Part shown: positions 7,821-15,602 of the stretch, in pieces
How the letters are laid out: the number at the start of each line of letters is the position of its first letter
How positions within the stretch are numbered: the first letter of the stretch is position 1
Source of the DNA: Oscillospiraceae bacterium
GTDB taxonomy: Bacteria > Bacillota > Clostridia > Oscillospirales > Oscillospiraceae
Assembly (NCBI GenBank): GCA_017411265.1
Contig: JAFRDL010000064.1
Span: 1 to 38,166, forward strand
Direction of reading: 5' to 3'
Length of the DNA: 38,166 bases
Program-made: the position numbers and the translations under genes
Notes under the pieces: generated by a model
The model's input: the letters and a program-made list of their open reading frames with translations, nothing else
The model's database searches: none
Told to the model about the DNA's origin: nothing

Positions 7821-8954
7821 TTACTTCAGCCCTTCGACCTGGGCGCGGATGCCGGTCATGGTGTCCTCGCCGAACAGATCGTACAGCTGCGGCCATACGA
7901 TGTCACGCATCTCGGCGGCCATGGCGGCCATCTCCTCGTCGGTGGGATAGATCACATCGATGCCGTAATCCAGCAGCTGCTGATAGCCTTCCTTCTCAAA
8001 CTCCTCGTACTCGTCGAAGGCGAGGTACTGCTCGGCCACGGCGCAGTCAACGACGATCTGAGCCAGGTCGGCAGGCAGCTTGTCGAGGGAGGACTTGCTG
8101 GCGTACATGGCCATCATCTCCATCAGGTACCGGAAATCGTAGAAGGCGGAGACGACGTCGCGCAGGTCGGTGTACACGGTGCCGGCGCCGGCGCCGTAAG
8201 CGCCGTTGACAACGCCGGTCTGCAGGGCGTTGTACAGCTCGCTCCAGGAGAGGTTGAAGCTGTTGAAGCCCAGACCGTTAACGATCATGGCGGCCACGTC
8301 CATGGACGGGTTCCGGATGAGCAGGTCCTTCTTGGCCACGGAGGGGGCGAACATGTCGGCGTTGCTGTAGTCGACCTTGGTGTCCTTGGCGATGCAGATG
8401 CCCAGGAAGCCGCCGGGGACGACGCCCATGACCAGCACGTTCTGGTTGCCGTAGGACTCGTTGGCCTCTTTATAGGTCTTGAACAGGAAGCCGTCCTGGT
8501 CCAGCCAGATGGCGCGGGCCTGATCCCAGTTCTCGAAGATGTAGGGGATGCCCTGCACGTCGATCATGGGGTTGAAGGCGGAGGAGGCGGAGATCCAGGC
8601 CAGATCGATGGTGCCCAGATCCAGTTCCTCAAAGACGGAGGTGTAGTCGCCCAGCTGGTTGCTGGGGTACACGTCGACCTTCACCTGCCCGTTGGTCTTC
8701 GCGGCGACATCTTCCGCAAAACGGTAGGCGCTGTTGGCCAGGGGGTTGGGCTGGGCGACCTGGGTCGCCAGACGCAGGGTGTAGACCTTGTCGGGAGCCG
8801 CGGCGGGAGCCTCGGTCTTGGCGTCGCTGGCGGCGGGGGCCTCGGTCTTGGCGTCGCTGGCAGCCGGCGCGGGAGCCGGAGCAGGCTGAGCGCCGCAGGC
8901 AGCGAGCGCAAAGACCATGCAGACAGCGATCAGCAGTGCGATGACTTTCTTCAT
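7821..8954 (-). CDS. dctP: TRAP transporter substrate-binding lipoprotein (DctP type)
   Basis: 377 residues. Lipoprotein signal peptide with lipobox FALAAC (Cys20), then an Ala/Pro/Glu/Lys linker containing a 10-residue tandem repeat, then the DctP fold: YTLRLATQVAQPNPLANS, FAEDVAAKTNGQVKVDVYPSNQLGD (family signature), FKTYKEANESYGNQNVLVMG, and the late MEMMAMYASKSSLDKLP. It captures the substrate outside the membrane for DctQM. GGAGGAATCGAA places the ATG at 8954. It heads the minus-strand group and is divergent from the MarR-type regulator. The signal peptide is almost identical to that of OppA (35333), reflecting the genome's standard lipoprotein leader. Confidence 0.93.
   Translation of the reverse strand: MKKVIALLIAVCMVFALAACGAQPAPAPAPAASDAKTEAPAASDAKTEAPAAAPDKVYTLRLATQVAQPNPLANSAYRFAEDVAAKTNGQVKVDVYPSNQLGDYTSVFEELDLGTIDLAWISASSAFNPMIDVQGIPYIFENWDQARAIWLDQDGFLFKTYKEANESYGNQNVLVMGVVPGGFLGICIAKDTKVDYSNADMFAPSVAKKDLLIRNPSMDVAAMIVNGLGFNSFNLSWSELYNALQTGVVNGAYGAGAGTVYTDLRDVVSAFYDFRYLMEMMAMYASKSSLDKLPADLAQIVVDCAVAEQYLAFDEYEEFEKEGYQQLLDYGIDVIYPTDEEMAAMAAEMRDIVWPQLYDLFGEDTMTGIRAQVEGLK
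8801..8860. repeat. Two-copy 30-bp tandem repeat inside dctP
   Basis: Units 8801-8830 and 8831-8860 differ at one base. They encode the repeated linker segment SDAKTEAPAA next to the lipid-anchored cysteine. Copy number could vary by slippage without breaking the frame. Confidence 0.9.
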
Positions 8955-8984
8955 TTCGATTCCTCCATTTCAAATATTAACTTG

Positions 8985-8999
8985 CCTGTTGGAAACAGG
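8985..8999. promoter_or_regulatory. Candidate operator between dctP and the MarR gene
   Basis: Perfect inverted repeat CCTGTT-GGA-AACAGG in the divergent intergenic region, about 30 bp upstream of dctP and just before the regulator promoter. It is a plausible MarR dimer site. No second copy was noticed nearby. Confidence 0.45.
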
Positions 9000-9041
9000 T
9001 TTGTCACAATGGAAAATCCCGGCCCGGGAGAAGAAAAGAAT

Positions 9042-9070
9042 TTGACAAAAGAGGAGCGGTATGCAAGAAT
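9042..9070 (+). promoter_or_regulatory. Sigma-A promoter of the MarR-type regulator
   Basis: TTGACA at 9042-9047, a 17-bp spacer and AAGAAT at 9065-9070. It predicts transcription from about 9077, which supports the ATG at 9105 rather than earlier in-frame starts. Confidence 0.6.
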
Positions 9071-9104
9071 AAACACAGGAAAAAAACGAAAGGGTCTGGA
9101 TCGA

Positions 9105-9563
9105 ATGGCGACGAAAAAATACACGATATTTGAGGCGTCGGACATCTTGCACCAGGTAGGAGAGCTCCACAATTCCCGGATCCATATCGACTACGGCACG
9201 GGAGAAAAGTTCACCAGCGGAGAGGTCCATCTTCTCTCCTATGTGGTCAACAACCCGGGCATCTCCGTGACCCGCCTGGCCCATGACAACGGGAAAACGA
9301 AGGGCGCCATTTCCCAGATGATCAAGCGGCTGGAGAGCAAGGACCTGATCCGGCGGGAGGGGAGCCCGATGAGCGACCGCTCCGTGCTGCTCTACCCCAC
9401 GGAGGCGGGGCTGGAGCTCCACGCCGCCCACAAGGCCTACGACACGGTGGATTTCGGCCGGGCCTACAAGGCCCTGGTGGAGATCTGTTCCGCCGACAAG
9501 GTGAATTCCGCGATCAGCGTCCTGGAAACCTGGCTGGCGCTGCGGCGGGAGATGTACGACTGA
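9105..9563 (+). CDS. MarR-family transcriptional regulator
   Basis: 152 residues from the ATG at 9105. Winged helix-turn-helix core: FTSGEVHLLSYVVNNPGISVTRLAHDNGKTKGAISQMIKRLESKDLIRREGSPMSDRSV, with the wing DRSVLLYPTEAG. Flanking helices would form the dimer. AAAGGG lies upstream at slightly long spacing. In-frame starts further upstream (8982, 9009) fall at or before the promoter elements and are less likely. It is divergent from dctP, so it probably controls the TRAP/dehydratase operon in response to the imported compound or a breakdown product. The ligand is unknown. Confidence 0.85.
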   Translation: MATKKYTIFEASDILHQVGELHNSRIHIDYGTGEKFTSGEVHLLSYVVNNPGISVTRLAHDNGKTKGAISQMIKRLESKDLIRREGSPMSDRSVLLYPTEAGLELHAAHKAYDTVDFGRAYKALVEICSADKVNSAISVLETWLALRREMYD

Positions 9564-9578
9564 AAACCCGTTCCCGTT

Positions 9579-9609
9579 CCCCGGAGGACCTCCTCCGGGG
9601 CGTTTTTTT
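9579..9609 (+). terminator. Terminator of the MarR gene
   Basis: Arms 9579-9587 and 9592-9600 (9 bp, ACCT loop), then CG and a run of seven T. The T-run overlaps the stop codon of the convergent uxaA-type gene. Confidence 0.88.
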
Positions 9610-10786
9610 ATATCACCGGGCCCAGGCAGAAAATGTCCATGGAGCCGAAGTAGGAGAGAGCCTCGTTGTGGGTCATGGCGCCGCTGAGCACCTCCAGCAG
9701 CCGCTGGAAGGTCTCCTCGCCCACCTCCTCGATGGAGGCCTCGCCGGTGATGATCCGGCCGGCGTTCACATCCATATCGTGGGACAGACGCTCAAAGGTG
9801 TGGGGATTGCCGCAGATCTTCAGCACCGGCATGCTGGGGAAGCCCTGGGGAGCGCCCCGTCCGGTGGAGAAAAGCATCAGCTGCGCGCCGGTGGCGGCCA
9901 TGGCGGTGAGGATCTCCGGCTCCCGGCCGGGGGTGTCCTTGATCCAGAGCCCCTTTTCGGTGGTGACGAACTGGGGATATTCCAGCACCCCCTGGATGGG
10001 GCGGTGGCCGGATTTCACGATGGCGCCCAGACTCTTTTCCTCGATGCTGGAGAGGCCGCCCGCGATGTTGCCCGGGGTGGGCTGACCGCCCCGCATGTCC
10101 TCGCCCAGGGCCATGGCCCGTTTTTCCATCTCGTCCACGATCTGATAGATCTTCCGCCCCACGGGACCGTCCTCGCCGCCCACGGCCCGCCAGGCCAGGA
10201 TGTGCTCCCCGCCCAGGAACTCCGTGGTCTCGCCGAAGACAACCGTGGCGCCCAGATCCACCAGCTTGTCGGCCACATAGCCGATCACACAGTTGGACGC
10301 CATGCCGGAGGTGGTGTCGGAGGCGCCGCACTTGATGGACATGACGACGTTGGAGATGTCCGCGGTCTCCCGCGCCTGGCCGGAGACGGCCATCACCAGC
10401 TCCTGGGCGGCGTCGATGCCCGCCTGGATGGCCCGGGAAGTCCCGCCCAGGGCCTGGATGCCGATGCGGCGCACCGGCTTGCCGGTGGCCTCCAGCTCCG
10501 CCTGCAGGCGGTCCACGTCGGTGCCCTCGCAGCCCAGGCTCACGATCAGTGCCGCGGCCACGTTGGGGCTGCGCCCCAGGCTGATAAGGGTGTCGGTGAC
10601 CCGGCGCAGGTCGCTGGGCAGCTGGCAGCAGCCCTGGTGATGGAAGAAGCCGACGGTGCCCTGGACCTGGCGCTGAATGGCCTGGCCCACGTCGTTGGCG
10701 CAGATGACGCTGGGGATGATGGCCACGAGATTCCGGCTGCCGAAGCGGCCGTCGGGACGGCGGTAGCCGCTGAATGTGTAACCCAT
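9608..10786 (-). CDS. UxaA-family lyase, large subunit (altronate/galactarate dehydratase or sulfolactate lyase type)
   Basis: 392 residues. It starts MGYTFSGYRRPDGRFGSRN, the family's opening motif, followed by GCCQLPSDLRR, SLGCEGTD, SIKCGASDTTSGMASN, GETTEFLGGEHIL and FSTGRGAPQGFPSMPVLKI. Conserved cysteines suit the iron-dependent mechanism. The ATG at 10786 is chosen for GGAGG at 5-nt spacing; an upstream in-frame ATG at 10819 lies inside the preceding gene. It pairs with the small SAF-type subunit, 13 nt upstream. In this family split enzymes remove water from sugar acids (altronate, galactarate) or sulfite from (R)-sulfolactate (SuyAB). I cannot choose between them, because no uronate or sulfonate pathway genes are adjacent. 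Confidence 0.87.
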   Translation of the reverse strand: MGYTFSGYRRPDGRFGSRNLVAIIPSVICANDVGQAIQRQVQGTVGFFHHQGCCQLPSDLRRVTDTLISLGRSPNVAAALIVSLGCEGTDVDRLQAELEATGKPVRRIGIQALGGTSRAIQAGIDAAQELVMAVSGQARETADISNVVMSIKCGASDTTSGMASNCVIGYVADKLVDLGATVVFGETTEFLGGEHILAWRAVGGEDGPVGRKIYQIVDEMEKRAMALGEDMRGGQPTPGNIAGGLSSIEEKSLGAIVKSGHRPIQGVLEYPQFVTTEKGLWIKDTPGREPEILTAMAATGAQLMLFSTGRGAPQGFPSMPVLKICGNPHTFERLSHDMDVNAGRIITGEASIEEVGEETFQRLLEVLSGAMTHNEALSYFGSMDIFCLGPVI

Positions 10787-10799
10787 GGCGGCCTCCTTT

Positions 10800-11108
10800 T
10801 CAGAGATCCCCGCGGCCACGCAGGGCCGCGATGTTGTGGACGTGCACGTAATCCCCGGCGGGGATGTCCCGCTGGGCGGCTCCGATGGACTCGCCGTACT
10901 TGATGATGTGCTCGCCCCGGGCGATGTCCCGGAGAGCGATCTTATGGCCGTAGGGAACGTCCGAAAGCACGGTCAGCGTATGCCGTCCGCCCTGGGGATC
11001 CCGGATCTCCACGGTATCGCCGGCCCGGATGTCGTCGGCAAAAATGGTGGCGGTGTTGTCCTTCTCATCCACCTGAAGGGCGATCCGCGCCTCCGGCTTT
11101 TCACTCAT
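10800..11108 (-). CDS. UxaA-family lyase, small (SAF-domain) subunit
   Basis: 102 residues matching the N-terminal SAF domain of UxaA or the small subunit SuyA: ALQVDEKDNTATIFADDIRAGDTVEI, then VPYGHKIALRDIARGEHIIKYGESIG, and the closing VHVHNIAAL. In E. coli UxaA this is fused to the large domain; here it is a separate gene directly upstream, with AAAGGAG before the ATG at 11108. The product should bind the large subunit and contribute part of the active site. Confidence 0.87.
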   Translation of the reverse strand: MSEKPEARIALQVDEKDNTATIFADDIRAGDTVEIRDPQGGRHTLTVLSDVPYGHKIALRDIARGEHIIKYGESIGAAQRDIPAGDYVHVHNIAALRGRGDL

Positions 11109-11195
11109 GGGACGCTCCTTTCTCCGGCGGGGGGCAGTCCGGACAATGAAAAACGAAAACGATTTAGAAACTATACTTTCCCCCGATACATCGAA

Positions 11196-11224
11196 ATCAT
11201 AGCACAAAGACAGGCTGAATGCAA
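11196..11224 (-). promoter_or_regulatory. Promoter of the UxaA-type operon
   Basis: Read on the minus strand: TTGCAT (11224-11219), a 17-bp spacer, and TATGAT (11201-11196). The -10 matches 5 of 6; the -35 is weak. Confidence 0.5.
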
Positions 11225-11331
11225 GTGCGGCCGTTAGTTTAACCAGAACAAAAGTAGATTGAAACAGAATATTCGGAATAGTATACAAAATCCATAACGG
11301 TTTTTTGGAAAAAACAGAAAAGGGATGCGTC

Positions 11332-11359
11332 TTGATTTTTGTGCGGGTGTTGATATAAT
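11332..11359 (+). promoter_or_regulatory. Promoter of the alcohol dehydrogenase gene
   Basis: TTGATT (11332-11337), a 16-bp spacer and a perfect TATAAT (11354-11359). It leaves a leader of about 90 nt before the ATG at 11458. Confidence 0.65.
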
Positions 11360-11457
11360 GTTTAGTGGCTAAAACTGATTTTCCCGTTTGAGGCACCGGC
11401 GGGGATCCCTCCGTTGCCCCGGCAGGTAATAATTCATTGAAAAAGGAGATAAAAACC

Positions 11458-12663
11458 ATGGAAAGCTGTTCGTTTTTGAGCCCCACCCGTCTTGTGATCG
11501 GACGGGATTCCATCGAAAAAACGCCTGATCTCATCAAGAGCTACGGCGGCCACAACGTGCTGGTGGCCTGCGACAGCTTCATCAAGGAAAAAACGGACCT
11601 TCTCCCCCGGGTGACGGGGATGCTGCGGGAAGCCGGCCTGAAGGCGGTGGAGTTCAGCGGCATCGTGGTCAACCCGGACATCGAGCAGGTCTACGAGGGA
11701 CTCGCTCTGGCCCGGAAGGAGGGGGTCGACTTCCTCCTGGCGGTGGGCGGCGGCGCCGTGATCGACACCTGCAAGGCCATCGCCATGGGCCTGCCCTATG
11801 ACGGGGACGTGTGGGACTTCTTCATCAAGAAGGACGGCGTGTACAAGGCTCCCACCAAGAGCACGCCCATCGGCGTGATCCTGACCATCTCCGCCACCGG
11901 CAGCGAGGCCTCCAACAGCTGCGTCATCTCCAAGGCGTCGGAAAACCTGAAGCGCTTCTGCGACAACGACGTGAACCGCCCGGTGTTTGCGGTGGAAAAT
12001 CCCGAACTGACCATGACGCTGCCTCCGTTCCAGACGGCCTGCGGCTGCATGGACATCATGTCCCACTCCCTGGAGCGGTATTTCACCCCGCAGACGGAGA
12101 ACATGGAGCTCACCGACCGTTTGTGCGAGGCCATCTTCCACACCTGCCTGTACTGCGGCCGGGTGCTGAAGGACGACCCCACCAACTACGACGCACGGGC
12201 CAGCATCATGCTGGCGGGCACCCTTTCCCACAACGACCTCACCGGCATCGGACGCATCGGCGACTGGGCCACCCACCCCATCGAGCACGAGCTGTCCGCG
12301 GAATTCGGCGTCACCCACGGCGCGGGCATCGCGGTGATCACGCTGGCGTGGATGAAGTACGTGTATAAAGAACAGCGGAACATCTTCCTCAAGTGGGCCA
12401 CCCGGGTCATGGGCGTCCCCATGGACTTCGAGAATCCGGACCGCACCATCGAGCAGGGCATCCAGGCCCTGGAGGACTGGATCCGCTATATCGGCCTGCC
12501 TACCCGCATCCACGAGCTGCCCAAGGTGGAGAAGTACCTGGACGACGAGGTCCTCTGGAAGATGGCCCGCCGGGTCCGCTCCGGCCGGGAGGACGGCTCC
12601 GTGGGCTGCGTGAAGAAGATCTTCACCGAGGACGTGGTGAACATCTTCAAGCTGGCCATGTAA
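11458..12663 (+). CDS. Iron-containing alcohol dehydrogenase (butanol dehydrogenase-like)
   Basis: 401 residues. Group III (iron-dependent) dehydrogenase: nucleotide loop AVGGGAVIDTCKAIA, then metal ligands in CGCMDIMSHSLERYF (Asp, His), HPIEHELSAEFGVTHGAGIAV (two His). The WATHPIEHELS segment is closest to the YqhD/BdhA branch, which reduces aldehydes with NADPH. AAGGAG positions the ATG at 11458; a TTG start seven codons earlier would include the ribosome site. It is divergent from the UxaA-type lyase, so it may reduce or oxidise an intermediate of the same pathway. Sulfoacetaldehyde reductases and succinate semialdehyde reductases also belong to this broad family. Confidence 0.9.
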   Translation: MESCSFLSPTRLVIGRDSIEKTPDLIKSYGGHNVLVACDSFIKEKTDLLPRVTGMLREAGLKAVEFSGIVVNPDIEQVYEGLALARKEGVDFLLAVGGGAVIDTCKAIAMGLPYDGDVWDFFIKKDGVYKAPTKSTPIGVILTISATGSEASNSCVISKASENLKRFCDNDVNRPVFAVENPELTMTLPPFQTACGCMDIMSHSLERYFTPQTENMELTDRLCEAIFHTCLYCGRVLKDDPTNYDARASIMLAGTLSHNDLTGIGRIGDWATHPIEHELSAEFGVTHGAGIAVITLAWMKYVYKEQRNIFLKWATRVMGVPMDFENPDRTIEQGIQALEDWIRYIGLPTRIHELPKVEKYLDDEVLWKMARRVRSGREDGSVGCVKKIFTEDVVNIFKLAM

Positions 12664-12695
12664 TGCCCTTCGGCATCCGAAAAACCGAACAGACA

Positions 12696-12729
12696 GACCG
12701 CGGACGCATCGGCGTCCGCGGTCATTTTT
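12696..12729 (+). terminator. Terminator after the alcohol dehydrogenase
   Basis: Perfect 12-bp stem (12696-12707 / 12712-12723) with an ATCG loop, followed by ATTTTT. Confidence 0.9.
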
Positions 12730-12761
12730 CACCGGAGCCGGCCGATTCCGCGGCGGGCGGA

Positions 12762-12791
12762 TTGACGAAAGAGCGATCGCGGGATTATATT
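12762..12791 (+). promoter_or_regulatory. Promoter of the NUDIX gene
   Basis: TTGACG (12762-12767), an 18-bp spacer and TATATT (12786-12791), followed by an AT-rich start region. Confidence 0.55.
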
Positions 12792-12866
12792 GTACAATAA
12801 TAAAGTATAAAGCAAACACGGAGCCGCCGGCCCGCCGGGAGCGGATACGGGGAAAGGATCGAGGAT

Positions 12867-13406
12867 ATGGATTATTCGGAAAAGAAGCTGCGGAAGATCA
12901 ACCGGTACGAGGGGATCATCGTCAACCTGGAGGTGGACCGGGCGCAGTTGTCCACCGGACGGGAGGTGCTGCGCGAGGTGGTGGAGCACCCCGGCGGGGT
13001 GTGCGTCCTGCCGGTGGACGAAAACGGGGTCGCCTGGTGTGTGCGCCAATTCCGCTATCCCATGCAGAAGCATCTGCTGGAGGCTCCGGCGGGCAAGCTG
13101 GAGAAAGGGGAGGACCCTCTGGAGTGCGCCGCCCGGGAGCTGAGCGAGGAGACGGGCTTTGAGGCCGGACGGCTCATTCCCCTGGGGAGCTACTATACGT
13201 CCCCCGGCTATTCCACGGAGCTGCTGCATCTCTACCTGGGCCTGGACCTCCGCCGGGGGAAGGCGCATCCGGACGAGGGCGAGCTCCTGGACCTGGAGCA
13301 CCTGCCCTTCACGGAGCTGCTGGACATGGTGGAGCGGGGAGAAATCCAGGACGGGAAGACCGCCATCGTGGTCCTCCAGTCCCGGCGCTACGTGCTGAAA
13401 GATTAG
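12867..13406 (+). CDS. NUDIX hydrolase, ADP-ribose pyrophosphatase type
   Basis: 179 residues. The NUDIX box is complete: GKLEKGEDPLECAARELSEETGF (G-x5-E-x7-RE-x-x-EE-x-GF) at about residues 76-98, preceded by QFRYPMQKHLLEAPAG as in NudF/YqkG ADP-ribose pyrophosphatases. The known reaction is ADP-ribose to AMP plus ribose 5-phosphate. A Pro-x-YSTE segment after the box (PGYSTELLHLYLG) fits the same subgroup. The start at 12867 follows GAGGA. Single-gene unit with its own promoter; no obvious terminator before murA. Confidence 0.88.
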   Translation: MDYSEKKLRKINRYEGIIVNLEVDRAQLSTGREVLREVVEHPGGVCVLPVDENGVAWCVRQFRYPMQKHLLEAPAGKLEKGEDPLECAARELSEETGFEAGRLIPLGSYYTSPGYSTELLHLYLGLDLRRGKAHPDEGELLDLEHLPFTELLDMVERGEIQDGKTAIVVLQSRRYVLKD

Positions 13407-13420
13407 ATAACGCGAAATAT

Positions 13421-13449
13421 TTGCTTTTATCCGCACGATGTGTTATGAT
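13421..13449 (+). promoter_or_regulatory. Promoter of the murA operon
   Basis: TTGCTT (13421-13426), 17 bp, TATGAT (13444-13449). The in-frame ATG at 13438 lies inside this element, which argues for the later TTG start of murA. Confidence 0.55.
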
Positions 13450-13518
13450 AACCATGTATCCATACGCACATTTATCGGCGGCTCTGCCGCAGGCGGATAC
13501 AAGCAGGGGGAACAACGT

Positions 13519-14814
13519 TTGGAAAAATACAGAATTCAGGGCGGGAACCGGCTCCACGGCGAGGTAGAGATCTCCGGCGCGAAGAACGCGGCGGTAGCTA
13601 TCATCCCCGCGGCGCTGATGGTGGAAGGCGTATGCCGCATCGAAAACCTGCCGCAGATCAGCGATACCGACACACTTTTGCTTATTCTGGAGTCCCTGGG
13701 AGCCCGGGTGCGGATGATCAATCCCTCCACGGTGGAGATCGACGCCACCCACGCCACCTGGTCCGGGGCGGACTACGACCGGATGCGGAAGATCCGCGCC
13801 TCTTACTATTTCGTCGGCTCCATGCTGGGCCGGTTCGGCGTGGCCCGTACCACCATGCCCGGCGGCTGCAACTTCGGTGTGCGGCCCATCGACCAGCACG
13901 TAAAGGGCATGAACGCCCTGGGAGCCGAGGTGGAGGTCTCCGACTATATCGATGCCCGTGCGCCGGGCCGCCGGCTCCGGGGCAGCAGCGTCTATCTGGA
14001 TAAGGTATCCGTGGGCGCCACCATGAACATCATGATCGCCGCCGTGCTGGCGGAGGGGCGGACCGTTATTGAGAACGCGGCCCGGGAGCCCCATATCGTG
14101 GACCTGGCCAACTTCCTCAACTCCATGGGAGCGGACGTCCGGGGCGCCGGTACGGACACCATCAAGGTCCGGGGCGTGGAGCGGCTCCACGGCGGCACCT
14201 ACGCCATCATCCCCGATCAGATCGAAGCGGGCACCTATATGGCCGCCACCGCCGCCTGCGGCGGAGAGGTGCTGATCCGCAACGTGATCCCCAAGCACCT
14301 GGACTGCATCTCCGCCAAGCTGCGGGAGATGGAAGTCATTGTGGAGGAATACCCGGAGTCCGTGCTGGTGCGCTCCACCGGGCGGCTCCGCCGGGCCAAC
14401 GTGAAGACCCAGCCTTATCCCGGCTTTCCCACGGACATGCAGCCCCAGATCGGCGTGGCTCTGGCCATCGCCGACGGCACCAGCGTCATCACCGAGGGCG
14501 TGTGGGACAACCGGTACCGCTATATCAACGAGCTGCGCAAGATGGGCGCCCAGGTGCAGGTGGACGGCCGGGTGGCGGTGGTGGAGGGCGTGAAGACCCT
14601 CACCGGCGCCGGCGTGGCGGCCTGTGACCTGCGGGCCGGCGCGGCCATGGTCATTGCGGGGCTGTGCGCCCAGGGCGTGACCATGGTGGAGGACATCCAC
14701 TTTATCGAGCGGGGCTATCAGGATTTGGTGGGGAAGCTCCAGAACCTGGGAGCGGACATCCGCATCGTGGACGAACCGGACGAGCCTGTGCGCCGCACCG
14801 CGGCGGCGGGATGA
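13519..14814 (+). CDS. murA: UDP-N-acetylglucosamine 1-carboxyvinyltransferase
   Basis: 431 residues from the TTG at 13519, which follows AGGGGGA and gives the standard N-terminus (LEKYRIQGGNRLHGEVEISGAKNAAVAIIPAAL). It adds enolpyruvate to UDP-GlcNAc, the first committed step of peptidoglycan synthesis, in the cytoplasm. The catalytic cysteine is Cys117 in GGCNFGVRPIDQH, the position that fosfomycin modifies (Cys115 in E. coli). The C-terminal part keeps DMQPQ and RAGAAMVIAGL. It heads a tight operon; its TGA overlaps the next ATG. Firmicutes often have two MurA copies, so a second may exist elsewhere. Confidence 0.95.
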   Translation: MEKYRIQGGNRLHGEVEISGAKNAAVAIIPAALMVEGVCRIENLPQISDTDTLLLILESLGARVRMINPSTVEIDATHATWSGADYDRMRKIRASYYFVGSMLGRFGVARTTMPGGCNFGVRPIDQHVKGMNALGAEVEVSDYIDARAPGRRLRGSSVYLDKVSVGATMNIMIAAVLAEGRTVIENAAREPHIVDLANFLNSMGADVRGAGTDTIKVRGVERLHGGTYAIIPDQIEAGTYMAATAACGGEVLIRNVIPKHLDCISAKLREMEVIVEEYPESVLVRSTGRLRRANVKTQPYPGFPTDMQPQIGVALAIADGTSVITEGVWDNRYRYINELRKMGAQVQVDGRVAVVEGVKTLTGAGVAACDLRAGAAMVIAGLCAQGVTMVEDIHFIERGYQDLVGKLQNLGADIRIVDEPDEPVRRTAAAG

Positions 14815-15602
14815 AGCTCGTCACCTTCGCCAGCGGCTCCTCGGGCAACTGTGCGCTGGTGCGGGACGGAGACAGCTGCGTCCTCATCGACGCGGGGATC
14901 TCCCTGCGCCGCATCCGTGCGGGCCTGGCCCGCCAGGGGCTGACCTTCGACGATGTCGGCGGCATCCTCATCACCCACGAGCATTCCGACCACGTGGCGG
15001 GCCTGCCCATGGTCGTGAAGTACCAGCGTACGCCGGTGTACGCGCCCCGCACGGTGGCCAACCACCTGCTGCGGGCGGTCCCGGATCTGGAGGACTGTCT
15101 CACTTTTGTGAAAAAGGATGAGCCTTTTTCCGTAAAGGATTTCCGGATCACCGCTTTTTCGACGCCCCATGACACGGATGAGAGCGTAGGATATCTTTTG
15201 GAGGGATCGGGCCGCCTGGGCTTCTGCACTGACACGGGCACCGTGACGGAAACCATGCTGGAGCGGCTCTCCGGCTGCGGCGCAGCGCTCATCGAGGCCA
15301 ACCACGATGTGGATATGCTGCGCTGGGGCGCCTATCCGGTGGTTCTCAAGCGCCGGATCCTGTCGGAGCACGGGCACCTGTCCAACGCCGACTGCGGCAC
15401 ACTGGCCTGCGCCCTGGCGGAGAGCGGGACGAGACGGATCGCCTTGGGGCATCTCAGCCGGGAGAACAACACCCCCCGCCTGGCCCGAGACACGGTCCGC
15501 GCCGCCCTGGACGGGGCGGGACACGCCGACGTGGAGCTGTTCGTGGCCCCGGCGGACGGAGACCTGGAGCTGGAGATCGAGCCATGCTGCGCATCCAACT
15601 GA
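14811..15602 (+). CDS. Metallo-beta-lactamase-fold hydrolase, WalJ/YycJ type
   Basis: 263 residues beginning MKLVTFASGSSGNCALV, diagnostic for the YycJ/WalJ branch. The zinc motif THEHSDHVAG is present, then a downstream His (STPHDTDESVGY), Asp (TDTG) and a late HLSREN. Family members are thought to be DNA nucleases or cell-wall-linked hydrolases; the function is not settled. The ATG at 14811 overlaps the murA stop (ATGA), so it is coupled to murA rather than to walRK, where it usually sits in Bacilli. It overlaps rlmH by 19 nt. Confidence 0.87.
   Translation: MKLVTFASGSSGNCALVRDGDSCVLIDAGISLRRIRAGLARQGLTFDDVGGILITHEHSDHVAGLPMVVKYQRTPVYAPRTVANHLLRAVPDLEDCLTFVKKDEPFSVKDFRITAFSTPHDTDESVGYLLEGSGRLGFCTDTGTVTETMLERLSGCGAALIEANHDVDMLRWGAYPVVLKRRILSEHGHLSNADCGTLACALAESGTRRIALGHLSRENNTPRLARDTVRAALDGAGHADVELFVAPADGDLELEIEPCCASN

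Larger units (their letters stand above)
11109..11457. promoter_or_regulatory. Divergent control region between the UxaA-type operon and the alcohol dehydrogenase
   Basis: 349 bp, clearly more AT-rich than the surroundings, with no gene. It holds the two facing-away promoters listed separately and several short palindromes: GAATATTC (11267-11274), TATTC-G-GAATA (11270-11280), and GTTTTTT-GG-AAAAAAC (11300-11315, 16 bp before the dehydrogenase -35). Any of these could be an operator for a regulator encoded elsewhere. Confidence 0.5.

Noticed and set aside
9061..9072. Tiny leader frame ATG-CAA-GAA-TAA upstream of the MarR gene
   Set aside because: It overlaps the -10 box of the predicted promoter, so it would not be in the transcript.
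9579..9600. Hairpin after the MarR gene as a terminator for the convergent UxaA-type gene
   Set aside because: On the minus strand it is not followed by a T-run, so only the plus-strand function is supported.
13438..13518. An ATG-initiated N-terminal extension of murA
   Set aside because: The ATG lies within the predicted promoter, and the extra residues are not found in MurA. The TTG at 13519 has a proper ribosome site.
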